Origin: Idiomarina seosinensis_A
GTDB taxonomy: Bacteria; Pseudomonadota; Gammaproteobacteria; Enterobacterales; Alteromonadaceae
Assembly (NCBI RefSeq): GCF_044797955.1
Contig: NZ_CP085211.1
Coordinates: forward strand, 558,001 to 622,000
DNA: 64,000 bases
Direction of reading: 5' to 3'
The notes beneath the pieces were generated by a model. It saw nothing but the letters and a program-made list of their open reading frames with translations. It was not told the DNA's origin and ran no database searches. The position numbers and the translations under genes are program-made. Below, piece by piece: positions 43,785 to 52,779 of the stretch (position 1 is its first letter; each line of letters starts with the position of its first letter).

Positions 43785-46010
43785 ATGGCGCACAACGCTT
43801 TTAAACTGACGTCACTGTCAGTTGCTGTACTGCTCGGCCTGGCCGCCTGTGGCGGTGACGGAGATACTAATTTTGCGCCTGATGTGAGCGCACAGGATAT
43901 TAACGGGGGCCTGCAGTGGGTCCCTGTCACCGGTCAGGTGACCGCTACTGATGCGAATAATGATTCGTTAACTTTTTCTGCCAGTGTCATGACGGCCGAG
44001 GGAGAGGAAGCCCCCGGAACGGTTTCAATTGATGGTAGCGGTCACTTTTCTTATCTGCCCTTAAGCGCAGACCCTGCGACATTGCAGATCAGTGTCAGCG
44101 ATGGTATCGAAACAACCACCACGCAAGTGCAAGTTTCCGGTATTGCCGGCGATCCGCTGGCCTATCAGCAGTGGCACTTGCGTAACACGGGGCAGAAATC
44201 TTACTCACAAAGCGATGAGTTTCTGGACTTCCTGGTGAATATTCTGGGTTATCCGGAAGAGACGGCCCGGGAAATTTTCTTCGATGAGTCAGTTTTTCAG
44301 GCTGGCGAAGACATGAATGTCGTCGATGCTCACGTGCAGGGCGCTTTTGGCCAGGGCATGATGGTCGGTGTTGTTGACTCGGGTCTGGAAATTAATCACC
44401 CCGACTTACAGGCGAATGTTGCCGCTAACTTGTCTTTGAATGTGGTTCCCGGTGCACTTAATAAATCCGATCCTACCAGTACCTCGCTAACGGGCGATCA
44501 TGGAACCTCGGTTGCCGGGTTAATCGCAGCGGTTGCCGGTAACGAAGAAGGTGGCCGTGGTGTTGCGCCAATGGCTAAAGTGTTCGGTGTTAACTATTTA
44601 GGCGGGCAGGGTACGCAGACCATACTTAACGCGGCGCTCAGTCACGGTCTGCCAGGTAGCGGAGTGTCTCAGTCTGATGAGGTGATTGCTTATAACCGCA
44701 GTTACGGTATCTCGCTGCCGTTTGCACTGTATTCCTCTGCAACCGATGAATCCTTCGAGCAATATGTGATGCTGGCTTTACGTGACGGTAAAGGGGCACT
44801 GAATGTTAAATCTGCGGGCAACTCTTTTGGAAGCACCGGCAACGCCGGCTACTTTGCCGGTATTTGTGATGCCAGTGGTGCAACAAGCTTAGGTTTAAGT
44901 TGTCTAAACGGTAACCTGGACCCATCTAACGCAAGTTTCTTTACCACCACAGTTGCTGCTGTTAACTCTGATGGCAACCACACCAGCTATTCAACGGCCG
45001 GCTCAAACGTCTTTGTTTCGGCACCGGCGGGCGAATACGGTTATGCTGCACCGGCGATGGTGACAACGGACCAGTCAACCTGTCTGCAGGGTTACTCAAG
45101 CTTCCCACGCCAGGATGCTCTTGACCAATCAACAGGTGTTCCGGGCTATTTTGCAGGCCTTTATCCGTTTAATGCGCCGGGCCATCCGGAAAACCCGGGG
45201 TGTAATAACACCTCGACCTTTAATGGTACGTCTTCTGCGGCTCCAAACACCTCGGGTGTGGTTGCTTTGATTGGCTCAGCGAATCCGGACTTAACTGCCC
45301 GTGAAATTCGTCACATCCTTGCCAATACCTCAACTCAGGTTGATGCAGACGATGAAGGTGTCGTGCTAAGCGTAGGTGAGGGCGAGTTTGTTGCTGACGC
45401 TGGCTGGGTAACCAACAGCGCTGGCTATAACTTTAACCTAAAATACGGTTTTGGCCGAGTTGATGCCGGCGAAGCGGTGCGTATGGCCAAATCTATGACG
45501 CCCGGCAGTATGGGCCAATTAGCATCGACCGGTTGGCTGGATGTCTCTCCGGAAACGGCCATCGATGTGCCTGACAATAACGCCGAAGGCGCAAGCTATA
45601 GCTTTGAAGCACCTGCCGGCTTAACTCTGGAAGGTTTACAGTTCCGCTTAACGGTAGCTAACGACGACTTGGCCGGTTGCCAGTTAACGACAGCCGGTAA
45701 CGACCTGGCCGTTGAAGTGACTTCACCGGCTGGTACTAAAACACAGCTGCTGACCGGACGACAGGCAATTAACGTCGGTGCCGATGGATTCTGTAGTGAA
45801 TACATCCTGGAAGACACGGTGTTTTTAGCGAATGCATTTTATGGTGAGCCGTCAGGCGGTGAGTGGACTGTGCGTCTGGTCGACACCAACGGCAGCGACT
45901 TAGTAGCAGACGGCCGTGCGCTGGGCGGTGCACAGGAAGCGACTTTTGCTAATAACAGTACGCCGACACGCCTGGAAGCTATTGCCGTGCGCGCCTTTGG
46001 TCACCAATAA
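43785..46010 (+). CDS. S8 subtilisin-like serine protease lipoprotein with P domain
   Basis: The 741-residue protein has a lipoprotein signal (LGLAAC, Cys21), a cadherin-like N-terminal domain (about residues 30-125), an S8 catalytic domain with Asp198 in VVDSGLEINHPDL, His239 in GDHGTSVAGLI and Ser483 in GTSSAAPNTSG, and a C-terminal P/Homo-B domain (about residues 590-738, ending in GGEWTVRLVDTNG). It is probably anchored in the outer membrane and digests external protein. The gene directly behind it probably encodes a dedicated partner. Confidence 0.88.
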   Translation: MAHNAFKLTSLSVAVLLGLAACGGDGDTNFAPDVSAQDINGGLQWVPVTGQVTATDANNDSLTFSASVMTAEGEEAPGTVSIDGSGHFSYLPLSADPATLQISVSDGIETTTTQVQVSGIAGDPLAYQQWHLRNTGQKSYSQSDEFLDFLVNILGYPEETAREIFFDESVFQAGEDMNVVDAHVQGAFGQGMMVGVVDSGLEINHPDLQANVAANLSLNVVPGALNKSDPTSTSLTGDHGTSVAGLIAAVAGNEEGGRGVAPMAKVFGVNYLGGQGTQTILNAALSHGLPGSGVSQSDEVIAYNRSYGISLPFALYSSATDESFEQYVMLALRDGKGALNVKSAGNSFGSTGNAGYFAGICDASGATSLGLSCLNGNLDPSNASFFTTTVAAVNSDGNHTSYSTAGSNVFVSAPAGEYGYAAPAMVTTDQSTCLQGYSSFPRQDALDQSTGVPGYFAGLYPFNAPGHPENPGCNNTSTFNGTSSAAPNTSGVVALIGSANPDLTAREIRHILANTSTQVDADDEGVVLSVGEGEFVADAGWVTNSAGYNFNLKYGFGRVDAGEAVRMAKSMTPGSMGQLASTGWLDVSPETAIDVPDNNAEGASYSFEAPAGLTLEGLQFRLTVANDDLAGCQLTTAGNDLAVEVTSPAGTKTQLLTGRQAINVGADGFCSEYILEDTVFLANAFYGEPSGGEWTVRLVDTNGSDLVADGRALGGAQEATFANNSTPTRLEAIAVRAFGHQ

Positions 46011-46029
46011 AAACAGCTGGAGAAAGACT

Positions 46030-46518
46030 ATGAAATCAATAAGTATTGTAACCCTGGCCGTTTCCAGCCTGATGGTGGCCAGCGCTTGTGCACAGGAATT
46101 GCCGGTGCCACAGCCGCAAAAGGACGAACAGGCATCAGCCTTTACCGGCGGTGAACGTGACTATAAAACCTATCAGTTTATTAACGAGCCGAAGCCGGCA
46201 GACGACACTAACCTGGCGGATCGCTCCGGTGAGCGTTTGTTAGCCGGCACCGAGATGGTTAATACCCTTTCGGGCAAAGAAGCCTTTGTTTCGGGCGTCG
46301 TATCGGTATTAACTGAGGGTGCAAATGCCGACGAGCTGGCTCAGCAATTCGGGCTGACGGTAGAGCGGGTCTACGGGCGTCTTAATCTTGTATTATTGCG
46401 AGCGCCGGAAGGTACCGACATGCTGCAGTTACGTCGCGACATGATGGACTATACCGGCGTCAGTAACGTCGATGTCGAAATCGTCGAGGCCTTGCGCGAG
46501 TCAGACGTGCTGCGTTAA
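46030..46518 (+). CDS. Secreted small protein, possible chaperone or inhibitor of the upstream protease
   Basis: The 162-residue product starts MKSISIVTLAVSSLMVASACA, a signal peptide. The mature part ends with an alternating strand and helix pattern (FVSGVVSVLTEGANADELAQ, then VYGRLNLVLLRAP and VDVEIVEAL) like subtilisin propeptides. It starts 20 bases after the protease with a GGAGA site. The arrangement resembles Aeromonas ASP protease, a kexin-like S8 enzyme with a P domain that needs the downstream ORF2 chaperone. Homology to ORF2 is not established here. ATG 46030 is preferred over longer upstream frames because the signal peptide begins there. Confidence 0.6.
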   Translation: MKSISIVTLAVSSLMVASACAQELPVPQPQKDEQASAFTGGERDYKTYQFINEPKPADDTNLADRSGERLLAGTEMVNTLSGKEAFVSGVVSVLTEGANADELAQQFGLTVERVYGRLNLVLLRAPEGTDMLQLRRDMMDYTGVSNVDVEIVEALRESDVLR

Positions 46519-46540
46519 GTTTATCAGCAGCATTGTTATG

Positions 46541-46571
46541 AAAAAGCCGCTTCGAAAGAAGCGGTTTTTTT
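46541..46571 (+). terminator. Rho-independent terminator after the protease partner gene
   Basis: A 7-base stem CCGCTTC with GAAGCGG, loop GAAA, is followed by seven T. It ends the two-gene protease transcript. Confidence 0.88.
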
Positions 46572-46608
46572 ATGGGCGCTCGTTATTGCGGGACGCAACA
46601 CGTTTTAC

Positions 46609-46663
46609 GTAGGTCGCGTCCCTGACGCGACATGTTTTATGTAGGTCGCGTCCCTGACGCGAC
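46609..46663 (+). repeat. Two GTAG-REP units in tandem
   Basis: Two direct copies of GTAGGTCGCGTCCCTGACGC (completed by GAC) start at 46609 and 46641. They carry an extra C compared with the units at 48063 and so form a small variant group. They lie between the terminator and the alkaline phosphatase. Confidence 0.85.
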
Positions 46664-46761
46664 ACAGCAATCCCCCGGCCGCAATAAAACTGCAACGTAA
46701 TTTGTGGTAAACTGATTAAAAATGTTCGCGCAAAAAGCGCAGACAAACGGGAGATGTTGTT

Positions 46762-48066
46762 ATGAAACGCACGCTTTTAGCGGCCAGTGTGGCTTTATTA
46801 GCCGGCTCGGCAATGGCTGATGACCACCAGCAGCCAAATATTATTTATGTCATTGGCGATGGAATGGGCTTTGAATTCATCAGCGCCTATCGCTATGCGA
46901 TGTCCGATTTAGAAACCAAAACCATGGCAGAAACCCAGTTTGATCATTACCTGACCGGCGCGGCCATGACTTACCCGGAAGATGATACCTGGGTGACCGA
47001 TTCAGCCGCCAGCGCGACCGCTCTGGCAACCGGCGAAAAGTCCTATAACGGTGCCATCGGCATGGACAACGATAAAACATCGCTGAAAACGGTGATGGAA
47101 TACGCCAAAGACAGTGGCTACATGACCGGGTCGGTATCGACCTCTCAGATTAACCACGCCACGCCGGCTTCATTTTTCGCTCACCACCCCTCGCGCTATG
47201 AGTACAATCAGATTGCCGATCTTATGGGTCAGCAGATCCTCGATGGCGACGCGGCTTATGATGTAATTTTAGGTGGCGGTCAGCAGTATTTTATCCGTGA
47301 CGATAAAAACTGGGCCGAACTGATTGAGCAGCAGGGCGTGTCCGTAATTACCGATATGCAGCAGCTGGAACAGATTCAGCAGGCACCGGTCATGGGCTTG
47401 TTTGCGCCTAAAGGCCTGCCCCATGCGATTGACGAAGGTAAGGACTCACTTGCCCGTATGACATCAACAGCACTGCGTTTGCTGGGCAATGGTGATAAAC
47501 CCTTTGCGCTGATGATCGAGGGCAGCCAGATTGACTGGTGTGGTCATGCTAATGACATTGCCTGTGCCGTGCACGAGATGGATTCTCTTAACAAGACCCT
47601 GGAAGTGGTTAACGAGTACATCGAAAATAATCCGAATACTTTATTTGTAATGACTGCCGACCATTCTACCGGTGGTTTAACGTTGGGCCGTGACGGCGAA
47701 TATGCCTGGTACTCGGATCGGGTTATGGATATCGAGCATTCAATTGCCTACATGCGCGAAAAGATGCTGGTGATGGATGCTGACCTTTGGCCTCGTTATG
47801 TTGCGGATCTGGTGAACTTTGAGCTGACTGCTGAACACATTGAGCGCCTGGCCGCCGCTTCCGCCCTTGAGGGTGAAGTACGCGAAGACGCGCTGCATCA
47901 GGCGCTGGCTTATATTACCGGCGATATCACCGGCACCGGCTGGACAAGCTCAGGTCACACCGCCGTTGACGTGCCCGTGTACGCCACCGGCCCCCACAGC
48001 GAGCAATTCCGCGGCTTTATGGACAACACCCAACTCGGCAAACGCCTAATCGACATCGTAAGGTAG
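46762..48066 (+). CDS. Alkaline phosphatase, secreted
   Basis: The 434-residue protein has a signal peptide (to about AMA, residue 19), NIIYVIGDGMGFEF with a metal Asp, the phosphorylated serine at residue 81 in VTDSAASATAL, IEGSQIDWCGHAND, VMTADHSTGG and SSGHTAVDVPVYA. It hydrolyses phosphate monoesters in the periplasm or outside the cell. It carries the DSA motif of PhoA enzymes. The stop codon TAG is the GTAG head of the first REP unit of the array that follows. Confidence 0.9.
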   Translation: MKRTLLAASVALLAGSAMADDHQQPNIIYVIGDGMGFEFISAYRYAMSDLETKTMAETQFDHYLTGAAMTYPEDDTWVTDSAASATALATGEKSYNGAIGMDNDKTSLKTVMEYAKDSGYMTGSVSTSQINHATPASFFAHHPSRYEYNQIADLMGQQILDGDAAYDVILGGGQQYFIRDDKNWAELIEQQGVSVITDMQQLEQIQQAPVMGLFAPKGLPHAIDEGKDSLARMTSTALRLLGNGDKPFALMIEGSQIDWCGHANDIACAVHEMDSLNKTLEVVNEYIENNPNTLFVMTADHSTGGLTLGRDGEYAWYSDRVMDIEHSIAYMREKMLVMDADLWPRYVADLVNFELTAEHIERLAAASALEGEVREDALHQALAYITGDITGTGWTSSGHTAVDVPVYATGPHSEQFRGFMDNTQLGKRLIDIVR

Positions 48067-48484
48067 GTCGCGTCCTGACGCGACAAGGTGGTTCGTCGAT
48101 GATTGTTTGTTACGTGCGTCAGGACGCACGCTACGCCGGTTTGTAGGTCGCGTCCTGACGCGACAAGGTGGTTTGTCGATGATTGTCCGTTACGTGCGTC
48201 AGGACGCACGGTACACCGGTTTGTAGGTCGCGTCCTGACGCGACAAGGTGGTTTGTCGATGATTGTTTGTTACGTGCGTCAGGACGCACGCTACGCCGGT
48301 TTGTACGTCGCGTCCTGACGCGACAAGGTGGTTTGTCGATGATTGCTTGTTACGTGCGTCAGGACGCACGCTACGCCGGTTTGTAGGTCGCGTCCTGACG
48401 CGACAAGGTGGTTTGTCGATGATTGTTTGTTACGTGCGTCAGGACGCACGCTACGCCGGTTTGTAGGTCGCGTCCTGACGCGAC
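48063..48484 (+). repeat. REP array of five 80-base units plus a half unit
   Basis: Units start at 48063, 48143, 48223, 48303, 48383 and 48463, a strict 80-base period. Each full unit has one hairpin TCGCGTCCTGACGCGA and one GTGCGTCAGGACGCAC in opposite orientation, framed by GTAG and CTAC. That is the architecture of GTAG-headed REP pairs (REPINs). The intervening DNA is nearly identical from unit to unit. Open frames across it arise from the repeat and are not genes. Confidence 0.92.
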
Positions 48485-48511
48485 AAGGTTTTGATTGCGG
48501 TGGCTGGATTA

Positions 48512-50566
48512 ATGAAGTTTTTCAATAAAGAACTCAGTTGGTTGTCGTTTAACGAGCGGGTGCTTCAGGAAGCTGCTGATGATGCTGTGCCGGTTATCGA
48601 GCGTATTCGTTTTCTGGGCATTTTCTCGAGCAACATGGACGAGTTTTTTCAGGTTCGGGTGGCCGATGTCCGCCGTCGTATCTTTTTTAGTAAGAACGAC
48701 GAAAAGCGTAAAAAGAACGAGCAGCTGATGGCGGCGCTGCAGGAAAAAGTCCTGCTGCTGCAACAGCAGTTTGATCAGGTGCTCGAGCGAGTACTGGCAG
48801 CTTTGGCGGATGAAGATATTCTGCTGTTGCAGGCTGATCAGCTTGACGACGACGAGCAGCAGCGCCTGCGACAGTTCTTTATTGAAAAAATCCGCCGCTT
48901 TGTGGTGCCGATTTTAATCAGCGACAAGACCCCGCTGGGCAACATTCTGCGCGAAGATGAAAATTACTTATGCGTTGAAATTCTCGGTCCGCAGGGTATT
49001 GAATACGCTCTTATCGAAGTCCCCTGTGATTCTGTCGATCGTTTTATCCGGTTGCCGGGGCCAAAACGCTCCGAGCAACACAAACTACTGTTTTTAGATG
49101 ATATTTTACAGTTAAATCTGGCCGAGCTGTTCCGCGGTATGGTGCCGTTCCAGCGCTTACGTTCGTTTTCTTTTAAAATGACCCGGGACTCTGAGTACCG
49201 GCCCTCTGATGATATCGAACAAAGTGTGCTGGAGCGCATGGAAGAGGGCTTAAAGCAGCGTATTAAAGCCGACCCGGTGCGGCTGGTTTACGACAAGCAG
49301 ATGCCCCACGAAATGCTGGCGTTTTTAAGCGATAAGTTACAGCTTAACCCGTTTGATTCACTGGTGGCCGGGGGCCGTTATCGTAACACCCGGGATTTTG
49401 CCAAGTTTCCTAATTACGGCCGGGTATCTCTTGAGCATCGCAGCCAGCCGGCCTTGATGCATCCAAAGTTTGAACGTTTTGATAATGTCTTTGACGCCAT
49501 TCAGGCCAGCGACATTCTGCTTTATTACCCCTATCACCGCTTTTCTCAGTTTACGGAATTTGTCCGTCAGGCGGCTTATGATCCCAAGGTCACCCGTATC
49601 GCGCTGTGTATTTACCGGGTCGCACCGAACTCGCGGGTGGTCCGTTCGCTTGCCAACGCGGTGCAAAACGGTAAGCAGGTAACCGTTATGGTAGAGCTGC
49701 AGGCGCGTTTTGACGAGGAAGCAAACATCGAGTGGGCGAAAGAACTGACCGAGGCAGGCGTTCGGGTCAGCTTTGGTATTCAGGGCCTAAAAGTACACTC
49801 AAAACTGCTGATGGTATACCGGCAGGAAGCGATGACAGAGCGCAAGTACGCGGTCATTGGTACCGGTAATTTTCATGAAGGCACTGCGCAGGTGTATACC
49901 GACTTCAGCCTGTTTACCTGCAAGCCGGAGCTTTGTAACGATGTGCAAAGTGTCTTTCAGTATCTTGAGCAGCCTTATAAAACACCGGTTTTTCATCATC
50001 TGATGGTAGCGCCGATTACTATGCGCCAGCGCCTGTCTGCATTGATTGATGAAGAGATTGAGCAGGCACAGCAGGGGCGGCGGGCGGAAATCTTTATCAA
50101 AGTGAATAACCTGGTTGATAAAAAGCTGATTGTGCAGCTTTATCGCGCTTCGCGGGCGGGGGTTAAAGTCCGCTGTCTGGTGCGTGGTATGTGCTCGTTA
50201 CGGGCCGGCGTAGAGGGCTTAAGCGAGAACATCGAAGTGCGCAGTATTGTCGACCGGTATCTGGAGCATGCGCGGGTTTTCCTTTTTGCTCATGGCGACA
50301 ATCCGCAGGTTTATATCGCCTCCGCCGACATCATGAAACGTAACCTGGACCACCGCGTTGAAGTCGCCTGTCCGTTAACGGACCGGACGGCCCGTGAAGA
50401 TGTTGTCCAGGTTATGGAAATGCAGTGGCGGGACCGGGCAAAGGCCCGTATCGTGGACGCCGAGCAGAAAAATGTCTATTGTTGTGCTCATGAGCACAAA
50501 GCGGGCAATCGTCTGATGCGCTCTCAACCGGCGATTTACCGGTATTTTAAAAACCGTACCTATTAA
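48512..50566 (+). CDS. ppk: Polyphosphate kinase 1
   Basis: The 684-residue enzyme polymerises ATP gamma-phosphate into polyphosphate. It shows FFNKELSWLSFNERVLQEA, RFLGIFSSNMDEFFQVRV, the active-site histidine region IQGLKVHSKLLMVYR (about residue 429), and YLEHARVFLFAHGDN and SADIMKRNLDHRVEV. ATG 48512 is used; the family begins with MKFFNKELSW at this point. An earlier TTG at 48491 is not needed. The promoter must lie within or near the REP array, whose last unit ends 27 bases before the start. Confidence 0.93.
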   Translation: MKFFNKELSWLSFNERVLQEAADDAVPVIERIRFLGIFSSNMDEFFQVRVADVRRRIFFSKNDEKRKKNEQLMAALQEKVLLLQQQFDQVLERVLAALADEDILLLQADQLDDDEQQRLRQFFIEKIRRFVVPILISDKTPLGNILREDENYLCVEILGPQGIEYALIEVPCDSVDRFIRLPGPKRSEQHKLLFLDDILQLNLAELFRGMVPFQRLRSFSFKMTRDSEYRPSDDIEQSVLERMEEGLKQRIKADPVRLVYDKQMPHEMLAFLSDKLQLNPFDSLVAGGRYRNTRDFAKFPNYGRVSLEHRSQPALMHPKFERFDNVFDAIQASDILLYYPYHRFSQFTEFVRQAAYDPKVTRIALCIYRVAPNSRVVRSLANAVQNGKQVTVMVELQARFDEEANIEWAKELTEAGVRVSFGIQGLKVHSKLLMVYRQEAMTERKYAVIGTGNFHEGTAQVYTDFSLFTCKPELCNDVQSVFQYLEQPYKTPVFHHLMVAPITMRQRLSALIDEEIEQAQQGRRAEIFIKVNNLVDKKLIVQLYRASRAGVKVRCLVRGMCSLRAGVEGLSENIEVRSIVDRYLEHARVFLFAHGDNPQVYIASADIMKRNLDHRVEVACPLTDRTAREDVVQVMEMQWRDRAKARIVDAEQKNVYCCAHEHKAGNRLMRSQPAIYRYFKNRTY

Positions 50567-50600
50567 TCTGCTGCTGTCTTACGCCACCAAGTGAGTTGCT

Positions 50601-52109
50601 ATGACCGACCCTAAAACTGCCGAGCCGCAGCATTTTGCTGCGCTGGATCTCGGCTCCAACAGTTTTCACCTGCTGATTGCCCGGGTTGTCGAAGGGCAGC
50701 TGCAGCCGGTGCTGAAACTGAAACAGCCGGTACAGCTGGGCGAGGGCACCAGTAAAAGTCAGCGTTATCTGACTGATGATGCGATAAACCGAGGTATCGA
50801 GGCGCTGCGTCAGTGCGCACCGCGGCTGGAGGGTTTTAGCAAAGATCAGGTAACGGTGGTGGCTACACATACCCTGCGTAAAGCGAAAAATCGTAAACGT
50901 TTTTTGGCCGAGGCGGCTAAAGTACTGCCGTTTCCCATCGAGGTGATCTCCGGTCGTGAAGAAGCGCGGCTGATTTTTCGTGGCGTTTCGGAAACCAACG
51001 CCGAAAACGGCCTGCAGCTGGTTATTGACATCGGTGGCGGCAGCACTGAGTTTGCGGTCGGCGTAAAACGCCAGTCGCAGTTTTTAAGCTCTCGCAGTAT
51101 CGGCAGTCTGGCCTGCTCTGAAGCCTATTTTAAAAACGGTAAAATCACCGCAAAACGCTTTAAAAAAGCCATTGTTTATGCCCGTCAGCAGACCGAGCCG
51201 GTGGCCAATTATCTGGCCGACAAACAGCTGGCCAGTGTATTTGGTACTTCGGGTACTATAAAAGCGATCGATCAGTGGATCAGCCGCCGCCAGGGCGAGG
51301 CATCTCATGCTATTACCCTGGAGCAACTGCAGTGTTGTCAGGATGAGTTAGTTAATGCCGGATCGGTAAGTAACTTGCCGGATTATGGGTTATCGCCGGA
51401 GCGTCAGCGCTCGCTGGCCGGAGGGCTGGCGGTACTCATCGGCGTGTTTGAAGAGCTGAATCTAACACAGCTGAAGCCTCACGATGCGGCACTGCGTGAA
51501 GGTGTGCTTTATGAGCTGGCGGACGAAGTTCTGACCCACCTGGATGTTCGCGAGCGCACTATTAACAGCCTGGCGCGGCGCTATTCTGTTGACGCAGACC
51601 AGGCTGCCCGGGTCTGGTCGACCACGCAGTTGATTTGGCAGGGGGTTGCCGATGACTGGGGAGTCAACGATAACGACCTGTACGTTTTACTGGAAGGCGC
51701 GGCGATGTTGCACGAGGTGGGGCTGAGCATCAGTGCCAGTGGCGTGCAGAAACATTCCGGCTATATTTTGGCCAATGCCTATATGCCGGGCTTTAATGCC
51801 GAAGAGCAAAGTTTTTTGGCGACGGTGGTGCGCTTTTTTCGTAAAAAAATTCTCATGTCTGAATTTCCCGAGCTGGCGCTGTTTAGTCAAAACCAACAGG
51901 TTAAGCTGACTATTATGCTGCGCCTGGCTGTCATCGTGAACAGTGACCGGCAGGACCGGAAGCTGTTAAAAAAAGCCGTGGCGGACGGCACCCGGCTTTT
52001 TTTAACCCTGACCGAAGAGGCCAAATCGGATCCCGTCCTGCAGGCCCAGCTAGCGCAGGAAACCCACACCCTGAACCGCGTTGGGTACCAGCTGAATTAC
52101 GACCCGTAG
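50601..52109 (+). CDS. ppx: Exopolyphosphatase (Ppx/GppA family)
   Basis: The 502-residue enzyme starts FAALDLGSNSFHLLIARV and has VVATHTLRKAKN, EVISGREEARLIFRGV, IDIGGGSTEFAVG, FGTSGTIKAID and a C-terminal HD-like domain (about residues 300-500). It degrades polyphosphate processively and pairs with ppk. It starts 34 bases after ppk. The stop TAG is the GTAG head of the next REP array. Confidence 0.92.
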   Translation: MTDPKTAEPQHFAALDLGSNSFHLLIARVVEGQLQPVLKLKQPVQLGEGTSKSQRYLTDDAINRGIEALRQCAPRLEGFSKDQVTVVATHTLRKAKNRKRFLAEAAKVLPFPIEVISGREEARLIFRGVSETNAENGLQLVIDIGGGSTEFAVGVKRQSQFLSSRSIGSLACSEAYFKNGKITAKRFKKAIVYARQQTEPVANYLADKQLASVFGTSGTIKAIDQWISRRQGEASHAITLEQLQCCQDELVNAGSVSNLPDYGLSPERQRSLAGGLAVLIGVFEELNLTQLKPHDAALREGVLYELADEVLTHLDVRERTINSLARRYSVDADQAARVWSTTQLIWQGVADDWGVNDNDLYVLLEGAAMLHEVGLSISASGVQKHSGYILANAYMPGFNAEEQSFLATVVRFFRKKILMSEFPELALFSQNQQVKLTIMLRLAVIVNSDRQDRKLLKKAVADGTRLFLTLTEEAKSDPVLQAQLAQETHTLNRVGYQLNYDP

Positions 52110-52405
52110 GTCGCGTCCTGACGCGACATGGTGCGGCGGTTTGTAAATGATCCGTGCGTCAGGACGCACGCTACGCCGATTTGTAGGTCGCGTCCTGACG
52201 CGACATGGTACGCCGGTTTGTAAATGATCCGTGCGTCAGGACGCACGCTACGCCGATTTGTAGGTCGCGTCCTGACGCGACATGGTAAGCCGGTTTGTAA
52301 ATGATCCGTGCGTCAGGACGCACGCTACGCCGATTTGTAGGTCGCGTCCTGACGCGACACGGTACGCCGGTTTGTAAATGATTCGTGCGTCAGGACGCAC
52401 GGTAC
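52106..52405 (+). repeat. REP array of four 77-base units
   Basis: GTAG heads at 52106, 52183, 52260 and 52337 mark units of 77 bases that each contain TCGCGTCCTGACGCGA and GTGCGTCAGGACGCAC. The spacer differs from that in the 48063 array, so the arrays expanded independently. The first GTAG supplies the ppx stop. Confidence 0.9.
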
Positions 52406-52448
52406 GTCGTGTTCCGTGCGTTGATATATAAAAATGCAAAAAACGGCG

Positions 52449-52472
52449 AAACTGTTATAATTGTATCAGTTT
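52449..52472 (+). promoter_or_regulatory. Possible hipBA operator over a TATAAT box
   Basis: AAACTG and CAGTTT are reverse complements separated by 12 bases, and TATAAT (52456-52461) lies between them. This is suited to autoregulation by the downstream HTH protein. No good -35 was found. Confidence 0.4.
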
Positions 52473-52503
52473 ATATAAATAATGAGCCGAAATTGCTACT
52501 ATT

Positions 52504-52779
52504 ATGACACTTAGTTTAAAAACCGCTTATGATGTTCAGAGCGAGCTTAAAGTCGTGCTGCGAAATAGGCGCCGAAAAAACGGAATGACGGTAGAGGCCT
52601 TGTCAGAACGCTCCGGTGTGCCCTACGGCACCATCCGTAAATTTGAGCGCAATGGGAATATCTCTTTGCGCCAATTTTTGATGCTGGTTGAAGCCTTAGG
52701 TGATCTGGACCTTTTAAGGAGCCTGACGCAACCCGAAACCACACCTTCTTCAATCGAAGAGGTGCTTAAAAATGCTTGA
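52504..52779 (+). CDS. hipB: HipB-like antitoxin/repressor
   Basis: The 91-residue protein carries an XRE-type HTH (GMTVEALSERSGVPYGTIRKFERNGNISLRQF, about residues 27-60). It overlaps hipA by 8 bases. HipB-like proteins bind HipA and repress their own operon. The ribosome site is weak. Confidence 0.85.
   Translation: MTLSLKTAYDVQSELKVVLRNRRRKNGMTVEALSERSGVPYGTIRKFERNGNISLRQFLMLVEALGDLDLLRSLTQPETTPSSIEEVLKNA

Noticed and set aside
48063..48484. Possible CRISPR array because of regular spacing
   Set aside because: Spacers are nearly identical, each unit contains two hairpins framed by GTAG and CTAC, and no cas gene is near. These are REP pairs.
48103..48528. Overlapping open frames repeating CVRTHATPVCRSRPDATRW across the REP array
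   Set aside because: They arise from reading an 80-base repeat, which is not a multiple of three, in successive frames. No start context and no family.
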